Positions 24,479 through 33,815 are shown, numbered from the stretch's first letter. The stretch: 64,000 nt of DNA from Terriglobia bacterium (GCA_020073445.1 JAIQFE010000022.1:1-64000), one strand, 5' to 3'. Notes: generated from the sequence alone by a model not told the origin. Made by a program: numbers and translations.

Positions 24479-26893
24479 TTATCTGCTGGCACTCTGCACC
24501 GGCTGCGGAGCGCGGCGCATCTCGAACTGTTCGCTCTTGACCACCGCCTGAACGATGGCCGACAACTTGTAATCCTTCGCCGCCGTCTCGCGTACGATCT
24601 TGCGGACGGTCGGCATGTCGTAGTATTCGTGCGTGCGGCCCATCGCGTAGGTCAGCAGATTCTCCACAAACCCCTGCACGAATTGCTCGGGCTGCCGCAG
24701 CAGCGCCTTGCGGAGGTCGTCGGGCCCGTTGATCTTGGTTCCGTCTGGCAGCTCGCCCGCGGAATCGATGGCCGTGCCGGCAAAGCGGTCCTTATCTCTC
24801 CACATTCCGGTGGCGTCGAAGTTTTCGAGCGCGAAGCCCAGCGGATCCATGACGGCATGGCACGACGAGCAGGTCGGGCTCGCGCGGTGCTTCGCCATCA
24901 ACTCGCGGACGGTGAGCGCTTTGGTGGTGCCGATATCCTTGTCATTCAGGGGCGGGACGCCGGGAGGAGGGTTGGCCGGCGGGACACCCAAAATGTTGGT
25001 CAGGATGAATTTTCCACGGAGCACGGGGGAGGTGCGGTTCGGATAGGCGGCCGCCATCAGGATGGCGCCCTTGCCCAGCAAGCCCCATCGCGCGGAGTCT
25101 TTGAGCTCGACCCGGCGGAACTGATCGCCTTTCACGTCGGTAATGCCGTACTGCAGCGCCAGGCGCTCATTCAAGTACGTATGGTTCGCGCGCAGCAGAT
25201 CAACGATGTTGCGGTCTTCCCGGAAGATGCTGTCGGCAAATAGCGTGAGCTCGGTGCGGAAATCCTGGCGCGGGTCCATGCGGCCGGAGGCGTACGGGAA
25301 GACGTCGTTATCCGGAACCACCGCGTCGAGCCGCGTCATGTCCAGCCACTGAAACACGAAATTGCTTGCCAGCGTCTTAGATCTCGGATCGGCCAGCATG
25401 CGCACGACCTGCTTATCGAGCGTCGCCGGCTCGCTGAGCTTGTTTTTCGCTGCGAGATCGATCAGTTCATCGTCGGGAATCGAGTTCCACAGGAAAAACG
25501 AAAGTTTCGACGCCAGTTCCAGATCCGTGATCGCGTACTTCGCGCCGGGCTTCAGACCTGCGGGGACGCGCTCGCCGCGATACAGGAAGAACGGGCTCGC
25601 CAGCATTCCGGTGACACCCTCTCGAATGCCAGTCTCGAAACCGCCCTTCTTTACGCCATCGGCGTAGTACTGCATGAGTTCCGCGATGTCGTCATTGTTT
25701 ACGGGACGACGATACGCTCGCTTTGCCAGCGTCGAGAAAATCTCCCTGGCGCACGCTTCCGGAGTCTTCTTATCCTTGTCCGGATTGCAAGTAAGGATGC
25801 GGTCGCGGCTGGGCGTGGAACTGAGACCCTTCACATCGAACGGACCCAGGAGCTGGAACGAGCTCACACGGTAGGAACGGTCCTGCCCGCCGCCGGGCGA
25901 ATTGATCTGCAACTGATCGTCGGATTCCGCGAAACTCTGGCGCCGGAAGGTGACGCCGATTTTGTGCGGTCCGGCCGTCGCCTCGAACTTGATGTTCTTC
26001 AGGCGGGCATTGACGCGATCCAGCGCCCCGTTCTGCACCTGATCGTAAAGCTTCATGTCTTCTTCGCCGCCGATGACCGTTTGATATACGATCTTGTTGT
26101 CGACCGTCACCACCAGCGGATTCTCGTATTCCATGCCGTTGCCCCAGATATGGGTGGCCATATCGGGGATGTTGATGCGGTACTCGCCGTTGGCCGGGAG
26201 TTCCACTTTCGCCAGAACGCCGCCCCGGGTCCCCAGAGGCAATCCGGGCACGTGGGTGAGCTGACTGCCGGGAGTTGCGCGGAATGTCCAGCCTTGCGCA
26301 CGAGCATCGCCCTTGCCCATCGCCTCGACGGCGACGTTGCGGGCGGCACTGACGTATTGCTCGATGAAGGAAGGCGAAACCTGCAAGGCGGACGCGATGT
26401 TGTCGAAGCCCTGCGCCACATCATCCTGCGGCAGCAATTCGGCAGCGTTTACCTCGACGAGGAGCAGATCCCGAACCGCGTTTTCGTACTCCTTGCGATT
26501 CAAGCGATGCAGAACGACCTGATCGGTAATGTACGCCTGGGTGGGAACCTTGTCGAGCGATTCTTCGAGCCATGCAACCAGCGAGTCAACAGCCTTGCCG
26601 TCCGGCTGCTTGGCGCCGGGAGGCGGCATGACGCGGCCACGCAGCTTGCGCACGGCCTTCTCAAAACGTTCCGGATCCTGGGCGACCGTCGCGGCCGTGA
26701 TCCCTTCGAAGCTGACGCCGCCGGTCTTGAGTTTTTCGCTGTGGCATCCCGAGCAATACTGCTTCATGGTGGCCAGTTGGACGTCAGCCGGAGCCTGGCT
26801 CTGGGCTTGACTGCGGGACGGGACGTTAAAAACGCCAATCAGGCCGATAGCGCCAATCAGTGGAATCGAGTGTTTAATATGTCGCATCGTCAT
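24479..26893 (-). CDS. DUF1592/DUF1588 dihaem cytochrome (planctomycete-type)
   Basis: 804 residues, exported. Domains in order: N-terminal haem site YCSGCHSEKLKTGG near residue 47; DUF1587 (VLHRLNRKEYENAVRDLL); a carbohydrate-binding-like region; DUF1595 (RRPVNNDDIAELMQYYADG); DUF1592 (LELASKLSFFLWNSIPDDEL); DUF1588 with a second haem site (TCSSCHAVMDPLGFALENFD); and DUF1585 at the C-terminus (LTYAMGRTHEYYD). Family members are membrane-near electron-transfer or oxidoreductase proteins in planctomycetes and acidobacteria with no proven substrate. It starts nine bases after the MBL-like gene. Confidence 0.9.
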   Translation of the reverse strand: MTMRHIKHSIPLIGAIGLIGVFNVPSRSQAQSQAPADVQLATMKQYCSGCHSEKLKTGGVSFEGITAATVAQDPERFEKAVRKLRGRVMPPPGAKQPDGKAVDSLVAWLEESLDKVPTQAYITDQVVLHRLNRKEYENAVRDLLLVEVNAAELLPQDDVAQGFDNIASALQVSPSFIEQYVSAARNVAVEAMGKGDARAQGWTFRATPGSQLTHVPGLPLGTRGGVLAKVELPANGEYRINIPDMATHIWGNGMEYENPLVVTVDNKIVYQTVIGGEEDMKLYDQVQNGALDRVNARLKNIKFEATAGPHKIGVTFRRQSFAESDDQLQINSPGGGQDRSYRVSSFQLLGPFDVKGLSSTPSRDRILTCNPDKDKKTPEACAREIFSTLAKRAYRRPVNNDDIAELMQYYADGVKKGGFETGIREGVTGMLASPFFLYRGERVPAGLKPGAKYAITDLELASKLSFFLWNSIPDDELIDLAAKNKLSEPATLDKQVVRMLADPRSKTLASNFVFQWLDMTRLDAVVPDNDVFPYASGRMDPRQDFRTELTLFADSIFREDRNIVDLLRANHTYLNERLALQYGITDVKGDQFRRVELKDSARWGLLGKGAILMAAAYPNRTSPVLRGKFILTNILGVPPANPPPGVPPLNDKDIGTTKALTVRELMAKHRASPTCSSCHAVMDPLGFALENFDATGMWRDKDRFAGTAIDSAGELPDGTKINGPDDLRKALLRQPEQFVQGFVENLLTYAMGRTHEYYDMPTVRKIVRETAAKDYKLSAIVQAVVKSEQFEMRRAPQPVQSASR

Positions 26894-26902
26894 GATGAGT
26901 CT

Positions 26903-27808
26903 CTAAGCGTCTGGTGAAAGGTAGGCCCACAGGCTCTCGAAAGAGCGGCGGATAAATTCGTCCGGGTTGCCCATCTTGGCTTCGAATTCCTTGGCCGGCT
27001 TGGCCTCGACGCCTTCCGACGGGCCGCGCCCTTTGTTCATCATCTGATTCAGGCGGTCGTAGATGGTGCCGTACATGTCGACCTGCGCGGTGATATCTGC
27101 CAGGCTGAGCGCGGGACCGACGGCGGGAATGATCTTCGTGTCTTTATTCGCGACGCTCTGGATGCGTTGCAGCCCGCCGACGATGCCGCCGATCCAGCCT
27201 CCGGTCCACCAATCGACCACAGGCCAGCCTTGTCCGTACGCGGCATCGCCCACCGCGAGGACATTCTGCTGCGGGAAATAGACGTAGAGATCGCCGTCCG
27301 TGTGCGCCGCGTCGGAGATGTATCCGTAGCGGATTTCGGAAGCACCGGAGCCGAGAGTGCCCTTGTCGTAAAAGGTTTTATTGGGCTGGGCGATCTTGGC
27401 AAGCTTTTTGAATTTCTGTCCGTTCCAGGGCCAGGTGATGTTCTGCTGCAGCCAGAGCCGCGTGTTTTCCTGGGCGATAATCGTGGCGCCGGCCATGCCG
27501 AGCGGCTCGTTGGAGCCGGTCTGCTCGGGATGCCAGTGCGTGTTGAAGAGTGTCCGCACCGGGCCGCTATTCGGGAGCGCTGCCACTGCCTGCGCCAGCG
27601 CGCCGGCGTTCTGTGCGAGCCCGCCGTCCACCATCACGACTGAATCGGCGCCCGTGCGCGCGATTACGTTACCCCCAGCCCCGGTCAACAGGTATAGGTT
27701 GTCGCCCAGCTGCGAAGTCTCGATTTTGGGGGCTTGCGCGAAGGCGAACGGCGCTGCCACACCCGCCGCGGCGGCTTTCAGGAACGTCCTGCGCGTTGAA
27801 ACGAACAT
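26903..27808 (-). CDS. Tat-exported MBL-fold protein with a degenerate metal site
   Basis: 301 residues. Tat/Sec signal (STRRTFLKAAAAGVAAPFAFA). The fold is MBL: LFNTHWHPEQTGSNEPL, AAHTDGDLYVYFP, VGDAAYG. The normal HxHxDH is THWHPEQ, so Asp and the third His are replaced by Glu and Gln, and the final His (PGHG) is PAVGP. Two or three ligands are lost, so it may be non-catalytic or bind one metal. It resembles SoxH/quinoprotein-relay-type MBL proteins found beside PQQ enzymes. It is the first gene of the six-gene minus-strand run. Confidence 0.75.
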   Translation of the reverse strand: MFVSTRRTFLKAAAAGVAAPFAFAQAPKIETSQLGDNLYLLTGAGGNVIARTGADSVVMVDGGLAQNAGALAQAVAALPNSGPVRTLFNTHWHPEQTGSNEPLGMAGATIIAQENTRLWLQQNITWPWNGQKFKKLAKIAQPNKTFYDKGTLGSGASEIRYGYISDAAHTDGDLYVYFPQQNVLAVGDAAYGQGWPVVDWWTGGWIGGIVGGLQRIQSVANKDTKIIPAVGPALSLADITAQVDMYGTIYDRLNQMMNKGRGPSEGVEAKPAKEFEAKMGNPDEFIRRSFESLWAYLSPDA

Positions 27809-27824
27809 AGTTATAGAGCTTTAC

Positions 27825-27830
27825 AGTATA
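27825..27830 (-). promoter_or_regulatory. TATACT -10 box for the MBL-DUF1592-DUF1552-ankyrin operon
   Basis: TATACT (minus strand) lies 16 bases ahead of the ATG at 27808, giving a leader of about ten bases without a ribosome-binding site. The -35 region is poor, so an activator may be needed. It would serve the whole minus-strand run down to 19931. Confidence 0.3.
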
Positions 27831-27926
27831 CTCCTGCGACGCCTGGAAAACATCCCCTACAGGTACTACGCTGAATCCGCAGGGTTCCGGATAACGAGGG
27901 CCCGGTCCCTATCAATGGTGCCAGCC

Positions 27927-29798
27927 TTACCGCTGCTGCAACTCCGGAGCCGTTCCGGGTGCAGGAGGCTGAGGCTTCGCCGCCTGCGCAGGCGGGGGTG
28001 CAGGCTTCGGCAACTCCGCCTTCCCGTCCAGTGCGAACACGAACATCATCGGCGGGTTGTCGATCTTCGCGTCATTGGGACCCACTGTTGTCGCCGGACG
28101 CCCCAAACCGCCCTGGAAAGCTACATATTGCTTGCCGTCCACCTCGTACGTGATCGGCGGAGCCATGCCCGTGCGCCCGGTCTGGACCTCATACAGGATC
28201 TCGCCCTTGTCGGCCGTCACCGCGCGGAATCGCCCGTCGTTGATCACCTGGAACACCAGATTCCCCGCCGTCGCCGCGGTTCCGCCGCCGATGCCGCCTC
28301 CGCCATCGATGCGCCACACCAGTTTCTGGTTCACCGGATCCCAGGCCTCCAGCGCGCCACGCATGCCGTCTGCCGTGGGCGGGCCTATCGCTGGACTATC
28401 GATTAGCTTCGGCGTGCCGCTACCGCGCGAATAGCCCGTGGTGCCCGGCTGGAGCTCCGCGGTTGCCGCGTAAGTGAACGGCGAGAGGGACACCGAGATG
28501 TATACCGATCCCGTGATCGGGCTGTAGGACATCGGCGACCAGTTGTGCGCGCCACCGCCGGTCGGGAAGATCGATATTGGATCGAGATCGTAGTAGGCCG
28601 CGGGATTCACGATCGGGCGACCTTTCGCGTCTAGTCCGAGAGCCCAGGTCGTCTTCACAAAGGGGGCACCGGAGATGAACTCGCCGGTGATGCGATCCAG
28701 CACCCAGAAGAAACCGTTCTTGGACGCCTGCGTGATAACCTTTCGCTGCTTGCCTTTAATATTCAGGTCCAGCAGCATCAGCTGCTGCACGCTGTCGAAA
28801 TCCCAGTTGTCGTTCGGTGTGGTTTGGAAATGCCACTTGAGCTGGCCAGTGGTCAGGTCCACCGCGAGGATCGAACAGGTGTACAGATTGTCCACGCCCT
28901 GCGCGCCGCGGAATTTCTGCACCCAAGGTTCGGCGTTGCCCGTGCCCACGTAGACCAGGTTCGCGTCCGCATCGTACGCGAAGCCGTCCCATACAGCTCC
29001 GCCGCCGCCCTTGGTCCAAAAGTCTCCGCCCCAGGTCTTGAGAGCAGCCTTCATCGCGTCATTCTCGGGCGGCAGCTCCGGATTGCCGGGAACCGTGTAG
29101 AACTTCCATGCCTGATGGCCCGTCGCCGCGTCGAACGCCGCGAAGAACCCGCGCGTCGGCTTATCGCCGCCCGACGCCCCGATAATCACTTTGCCGCCGG
29201 CGATCCGGGGAGCCATGGTTAGCGTGTACAGATCCTGCGGATATGCGACTCGCGATTCCCATATCGGCTTGCCCGTGATCGCGTCCAGCGCCTGCAGGCG
29301 CCCGTCGGTGACCGGCACGATGATCATGCCGTTGTAAATCGCGATGCCGCGGTTCACGATGCCGCAGCAGATCTTCGGCCGCACCGCAGTCTGGTTCACT
29401 TCGGGATCCCAGCGCCACAATTCCTTACCGGAGCGCGCGTCGAGTGCGTAGACCACGCTCCAGGTCGTGACGCCGTAGAGGGTGTTGTTCCACATCAGCG
29501 GCGTGCCTTCCTGATTGCCGCCCCCCGCGCCGACCACATAGGACCACGCCAGCCCCAGGCGCTTCGCATTCGTGTCGTTGATCTGCTTCAGCGTGCTGTA
29601 GCGCGTCTCGTTCTGGTTGCGTCCGTAACTCAGCCAGGAGCCGGGCAGTGGATCGGTCGCCGCGCCGGTACTGCGAAGCACCTTGCCATCCACATTCACC
29701 GGTTTGGCAGCCGGTTGCTGCGCGCCTAGCCAGGTTCCTTCCGAAAGCACCAGAATTCCCACCGCCAGAGCGGCACTTATCCACCGGAATGTATGCAC
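27927..29798 (-). CDS. PQQ-dependent dehydrogenase, third of three
   Basis: 623 residues from GTG 29798, which has GGGAGGC seven bases upstream; the longer frame reaching 29840 lacks such a site. Signal peptide (ISAALAVGILVLSEGTWLGAQ). KICCGIVNRGIAIYNG carries the vicinal cysteines, and blades such as ALDARSGKELWRWDPEV and AFDAATGHQAWKFYTVP are clear. A Pro/Ala/Gln tail ends the protein. Close in plan to the enzyme at 13.6-15.4 kb, so the two may be duplicates with different substrates. Haem-binding motifs are absent; electrons may go to the DUF1592 cytochrome encoded about a kilobase downstream (inference). Confidence 0.87.
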   Translation of the reverse strand: MHTFRWISAALAVGILVLSEGTWLGAQQPAAKPVNVDGKVLRSTGAATDPLPGSWLSYGRNQNETRYSTLKQINDTNAKRLGLAWSYVVGAGGGNQEGTPLMWNNTLYGVTTWSVVYALDARSGKELWRWDPEVNQTAVRPKICCGIVNRGIAIYNGMIIVPVTDGRLQALDAITGKPIWESRVAYPQDLYTLTMAPRIAGGKVIIGASGGDKPTRGFFAAFDAATGHQAWKFYTVPGNPELPPENDAMKAALKTWGGDFWTKGGGGAVWDGFAYDADANLVYVGTGNAEPWVQKFRGAQGVDNLYTCSILAVDLTTGQLKWHFQTTPNDNWDFDSVQQLMLLDLNIKGKQRKVITQASKNGFFWVLDRITGEFISGAPFVKTTWALGLDAKGRPIVNPAAYYDLDPISIFPTGGGAHNWSPMSYSPITGSVYISVSLSPFTYAATAELQPGTTGYSRGSGTPKLIDSPAIGPPTADGMRGALEAWDPVNQKLVWRIDGGGGIGGGTAATAGNLVFQVINDGRFRAVTADKGEILYEVQTGRTGMAPPITYEVDGKQYVAFQGGLGRPATTVGPNDAKIDNPPMMFVFALDGKAELPKPAPPPAQAAKPQPPAPGTAPELQQR

Positions 29799-29862
29799 GG
29801 AAAGCCTCCCGTTGAAGATGATTCGAATCAACGGTATCACAGCTCGCGGTACTTGTTTTTGA

Positions 29863-30786
29863 TTAGCGAGACGAGTGAGCTGCGCGCAAATCCTGAATCA
29901 CCGCACCGACGCGGCCTGCTCCGGAAGTCGACCCAGTCCCGGTCTTGCGGTTTGCAAGCTCGGCGCGCGAGCGCACGGCGTCTTCGGTTTGTTGAAGGGA
30001 CGTCGACAGCGATGCTCGTGAAACGCGGCGAACCGCCGGTTCGACCAACCATCGCAGGGAAGCTGGAATCTCGCGGCTCAACGCGATTGCTTCGAGCTCG
30101 ATATAGACGCCGCCGTCTCGCTCGAAGAAGCGTGTAATGCCGAATAGCCGCCAAAGGATGCCGCGGCCTTCGCCTTCACGCAACGCGTGTTCTGCAGGTG
30201 CACCGTACTCTTCCACTTCCTGGATTCGCGTGGTCCGGGATACAGTGTATCCCCGCCGGTCATCTACGCGAACGTAACAAGACTCGTAATCTGTATCGAG
30301 CGCGGTCTTCAGGAAAAACGACTTGTTCATCAGCACCATGGAAAAACGGTCTTTCGTCTCGCTGGTGGCGATCGTTTTCGAGTCGATCACCGCTGGCCGA
30401 TAAAACTCTTTGTAGTGTCCATAATCGCCAAGGACTGCTAATGCGTCCTTGATCGACGCGTGGGGAATGAAGACCGTGCCGATCCAATCGTGAATCAGTC
30501 CGGACGGGACTTTAGCCGGACTATGCGGCCCCATTGGTGAAACCACAATTTCGCCCGCGCGCACCCTCGCAAGCCGGTCAGGCGATTCATCCACCCAAAG
30601 GAAGGTCCTGGCGGGACCCAGCCGCTGCTCCATCCGCCGGCTTGCGGACTCGACGTACTCGTCCCAGGCCTTTAAAGTGGCTGGTTCAAGGTTTGCGGCG
30701 CCCGCCGTCCCCCCAAATGAGAGTGCCAACAGTGCCCAAAGCGAAACTGTTGAAAGCGCGTACTTACTGAATCCTTCTGTCGCCAT
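29863..30786 (-). CDS. Secreted SRPBCC/START-like protein of unknown function
   Basis: 307 residues from the ATG at 30786. Signal peptide (WALLALSFGGTAGA). The central part (residues about 95-240) fits a START/SRPBCC ligand-binding fold: IHDWIGTVFIPHASIKDALAVLGDYGHYKEFYRPAVIDSKTI, then VLMNKSFFLKTALDTDYE and GGVYIELEAIALSREIP, the pattern of small-lipid-transfer proteins. No catalytic residues are expected. The family name cannot be given. It lies 64 bases upstream of the PQQ gene on the same strand. Confidence 0.6.
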   Translation of the reverse strand: MATEGFSKYALSTVSLWALLALSFGGTAGAANLEPATLKAWDEYVESASRRMEQRLGPARTFLWVDESPDRLARVRAGEIVVSPMGPHSPAKVPSGLIHDWIGTVFIPHASIKDALAVLGDYGHYKEFYRPAVIDSKTIATSETKDRFSMVLMNKSFFLKTALDTDYESCYVRVDDRRGYTVSRTTRIQEVEEYGAPAEHALREGEGRGILWRLFGITRFFERDGGVYIELEAIALSREIPASLRWLVEPAVRRVSRASLSTSLQQTEDAVRSRAELANRKTGTGSTSGAGRVGAVIQDLRAAHSSR

Positions 30787-30924
30787 GAATCCCACACCGA
30801 GACATACGAAACTACCCGGTTATCGGATTCAATCAGGCGGCGGTCGGCTTCAACAAATTCGACTCGAATGGGAACGAAGCGGCCTTTGACCGCCAGGAGC
30901 GATAAGATAAAGGACATATTTCCT

Positions 30925-32412
30925 ATGCGCAGACTGTTCGTTATCGTTATCTTGATCGCCGGGATCGTGCTCACCCTCAGCGCGCAGTATCAAGACCGCT
31001 TCAAGAACACTTGGATTGAGCCCGGAAGCGGCGTGACACTGCCCGAGTTCGACGCCTTCGATAGCGTTGACGGGACGGTCGGCGTGCTCAATGCGTCGGG
31101 CCCCGTGAGCACGGAAGGTAATCCGTTCTTCACCGCGCTGGGAACCAATGGCCGAGCCTGCGTGAACTGTCATCAGCCGACCTACGGGATGAGCGTTTCG
31201 ACGTCGGGCCTGGTGGAGCGCTGGCGGACGACCGAGGGCAAGGACCCGGTGTTCGCGGCCTTCGACGGGTCGAATTGCCCGGGGCTGCCGCAGGATCAGG
31301 AAAAATCGCATTCGCTGCTGCTCAAGCGCGGCCTCTTCCGGATTCCGCTCTCTTGGCCTCCCAAGAATGCTGACGGTTCGCCGAAGCCTGTCGAGTTCAC
31401 GATCGAAGTCGTGCGCGATCCTACCGGCTGCAATACGAGCCCTCAATATGGACTGAAGAGCGCCGACCCGACCATTTCCGTTTATCGCCGCCCGCGCCCC
31501 GCGGCGAACCTGAAGTACGTCACTTCCGGCGGCCGGCCGATCGTCCTCAAGACCGGCATGCTGGCCGACCTCGATCCTGAAACAGGGAATCCCGTCGGCA
31601 TGAACCTCATGACGGACGCGCGCGAGCCGTCGCTAAAGACTCAGGCGGTCAGCGCCATCATGGGGCACGAACAGGCGCATGAGGCTCCTTCGCGCCAGCA
31701 GATTGAGAAGATCGTCGAGTTTGAGTCGCAGGTCTACGTGGCGCAGCAGGCGCACATTTTCGGCGGTCCCTTGGCGGTCGCGGGCGGACCTCCGGCGCTG
31801 GGTGTTGCGGCACTGCGCGATCGTAAGGCCGGCGTCCTCGGCGATAACGATTACGATCCAGTGTTCGGTCTCTTCACCGCATGGAAGGGGAACGATTACT
31901 ATCGCGCGTCGGTCGCGCGGGGCGCGGATATCTTCATGTTCCGCCAGTTCTGGCTGCGCGATGCCACGCACATTAACTCCATCGGCCTGGGCAATCCCTT
32001 GAAGCGCACTTGCGCCACTTGCCACAACGCCCAGATGACCGGCCAGGATCTTTCGGCCGGATGGGTGGACGTCGGCACGACGAATTACCCGACCTGGACG
32101 GACCCCTCGACGGAATCGAGCGAACTGCCGGTCTTCAAAATCACTTGTAATCGCGATGCGGATCCGCATCCTTATCTCGGGCGCGTCATCTACACGACGG
32201 ATCCCGGCCGCGCGCTCATTTCGGGGCGATGCGTCGATGTCGGTTCGATCGTCATGCAGCAACTCCGCGGGCTGTCCGCTCGCGCCCCCTACTTTGCAAA
32301 TGGTTCGGCCAAAACCCTGCGCGAGGTGGTCGATTTCTACGATCGCCGTTTCGACATGAAACTCACCGACCAGGAGAAGGAAGACCTTATCAACTTCCTG
32401 GGGGCGCTTTAA
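30925..32412 (+). CDS. Dihaem cytochrome c-like protein
   Basis: 495 residues from ATG 30925. A signal anchor (MRRLFVIVILIAGIVLTLSAQ) is followed by two CxxCH haem sites: CVNCH at residues 79-83 and CATCH at 363-367. The stretch ARAPYFANGSAKTLREVVDFYDRRFD near the C-terminus is typical of MauG/cytochrome-c-peroxidase-like dihaem proteins, where it surrounds the distal haem. A peroxidase, or a cytochrome partner of a dehydrogenase, is plausible. Its stop is followed directly by the GTG of the OmpA-like gene. Confidence 0.8.
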   Translation: MRRLFVIVILIAGIVLTLSAQYQDRFKNTWIEPGSGVTLPEFDAFDSVDGTVGVLNASGPVSTEGNPFFTALGTNGRACVNCHQPTYGMSVSTSGLVERWRTTEGKDPVFAAFDGSNCPGLPQDQEKSHSLLLKRGLFRIPLSWPPKNADGSPKPVEFTIEVVRDPTGCNTSPQYGLKSADPTISVYRRPRPAANLKYVTSGGRPIVLKTGMLADLDPETGNPVGMNLMTDAREPSLKTQAVSAIMGHEQAHEAPSRQQIEKIVEFESQVYVAQQAHIFGGPLAVAGGPPALGVAALRDRKAGVLGDNDYDPVFGLFTAWKGNDYYRASVARGADIFMFRQFWLRDATHINSIGLGNPLKRTCATCHNAQMTGQDLSAGWVDVGTTNYPTWTDPSTESSELPVFKITCNRDADPHPYLGRVIYTTDPGRALISGRCVDVGSIVMQQLRGLSARAPYFANGSAKTLREVVDFYDRRFDMKLTDQEKEDLINFLGAL

Positions 32413-33165
32413 GTGCGTCGTTTCGGACTCTTCATCTTGGCAGCCGCAGCCGCGCTGGGCCAGCAGCGAAACTTTGTCTCTTGCCCGATCGTGCGCGACA
32501 CCAAGACGGTCCCGTGTTTCCTGGCCGAATACGAAGGCGAAACGTACTATCTCGGGATCCAGCAGGATATTACCGCCGATTTTCATCCTCCCCAGTTGAA
32601 GCACGAAGTGCTGGTCGAAGGCCGCGTCAAACCAGGTCCGCGCGTCTGTGGCGGGATTCCGTTGCAGCCGGTCTCCATCTCGGTTCTGAAGGAAGTCAAC
32701 CTGGCTTGCAATACGCTATTGCCGCCCGAACCGGGAATCGAAGCTCCTCCCGCGCCGAGGGGACCTGGGCCGTCGTCGCGCCGTCCTGAAGGTGGTCCTC
32801 AAGCCGGCAGCGCGCCGCGCCAGCCGCTGACGGGCCGGCAGGAATTCACCGTTCTTTACGCGTTCAACGACGACTATCTCGAATATGCCGCCAACCAGGT
32901 CGTCACGGAAGCCGCGGCTTACGCGAAGCGGATCGGGGCATCAAACGTAAAGGTCTCCGGATACCGCGCGACGTCTTTACTGTCGAATGGAGATCGTCTG
33001 GTCGAGAAAGCCGGCCTTGCCGAAAAGCGCGCGCAAAACATCGCGACGGTGCTGCGAGGGCTGGGGGTCTCACGCCTCGTGGTCGAATCGAAAAGCGATG
33101 CCGAACCGGGCGATGGACAGACGGATCCTTCCCGCCGCCGCGTGACCATCGTTGTCACACCGTAG
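32413..33165 (+). CDS. Secreted protein with OmpA-like C-terminal domain
   Basis: 250 residues starting at GTG, directly on the stop of the cytochrome gene. Signal peptide (RRFGLFILAAAAALG). Residues about 20-95 have several cysteines (FVSCPIVRDTKTVPCF). A Pro/Gly/Arg-rich linker follows. The C-terminal 110 residues look like an OmpA/MotB peptidoglycan-binding domain: VTEAAAYAKRIGASNVKVSGYRATS and AEKRAQNIATVLRGLGV, then DPSRRRVTIVVTP, the usual ending. It would anchor the cytochrome partner to the cell wall. Confidence 0.7.
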   Translation: MRRFGLFILAAAAALGQQRNFVSCPIVRDTKTVPCFLAEYEGETYYLGIQQDITADFHPPQLKHEVLVEGRVKPGPRVCGGIPLQPVSISVLKEVNLACNTLLPPEPGIEAPPAPRGPGPSSRRPEGGPQAGSAPRQPLTGRQEFTVLYAFNDDYLEYAANQVVTEAAAYAKRIGASNVKVSGYRATSLLSNGDRLVEKAGLAEKRAQNIATVLRGLGVSRLVVESKSDAEPGDGQTDPSRRRVTIVVTP

Positions 33166-33170
33166 CGGGA

Positions 33171-33815
33171 TTACGCGATCACGCCCTTGCGCACCGCATA
33201 CAGGATCAACTCCGGCACGCTGTGCAGGTTGAGCTTCTGAAGAATGTTGCCCCGGTGGGTTTCCACGGTGTACAGACTGAGGTTCAGCAGGTTCGCGATG
33301 TCCTTGTTACTCTGGCCCTCGGCGATGAGCTGGAGGATTTCGCGTTCCCGGGACGTCAGCAGTTCGTAGCTGTCTTCCAGGTCTTTGTCTTGCAGTTGCT
33401 GAACATAGTCTTCTACGAGCAAGCGGCTTACAGCCGGGCTGAAGAAAGCCTTCCCTTCGCTGACCGATCGAATTGCCGACACGAAATCCGCTTCGGGAGA
33501 TTCTTTCAGTAGGTATCCGCGCGCCCCAGCCTTGAGCGAGCGAAGCACATAGCTCTCGTCCGCGTGCATACTCAGCATCACGACCGCAACATTCGGCTGC
33601 TTGTCGGTGATCTGCCGTGCGGCTTCGATGCCATTTAGATTGGGCATGGTGATGTCCAGCACCGCGACATCGGGATGGAGCGCGGCGGCGAGGTTCACCG
33701 CTTCTTTGCCGTCGCGGGCCTCACCCAAAACCTCGAATCCCTCCTGCTGCTCCAGGATGAGCCGGAGTCCGCTTCGCATTACGCTGTGATCGTCGGCCAG
33801 AATCACTCGAATCAT
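33171..33815 (-). CDS. NarL/FixJ-family response regulator
   Basis: 214 residues. The receiver domain has acidic residues D8/D9, the phosphoacceptor D54 (VAVLDITMPN) and Lys in YLLKES. The C-terminal LuxR-type helix-turn-helix reads LTSREREILQLIAEGQSNKDIANLLNLSLYTVETHRGNI. It overlaps its kinase gene by four bases (ATGA), so they form one two-component system. Target genes are not known. Confidence 0.9.
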   Translation of the reverse strand: MIRVILADDHSVMRSGLRLILEQQEGFEVLGEARDGKEAVNLAAALHPDVAVLDITMPNLNGIEAARQITDKQPNVAVVMLSMHADESYVLRSLKAGARGYLLKESPEADFVSAIRSVSEGKAFFSPAVSRLLVEDYVQQLQDKDLEDSYELLTSREREILQLIAEGQSNKDIANLLNLSLYTVETHRGNILQKLNLHSVPELILYAVRKGVIA

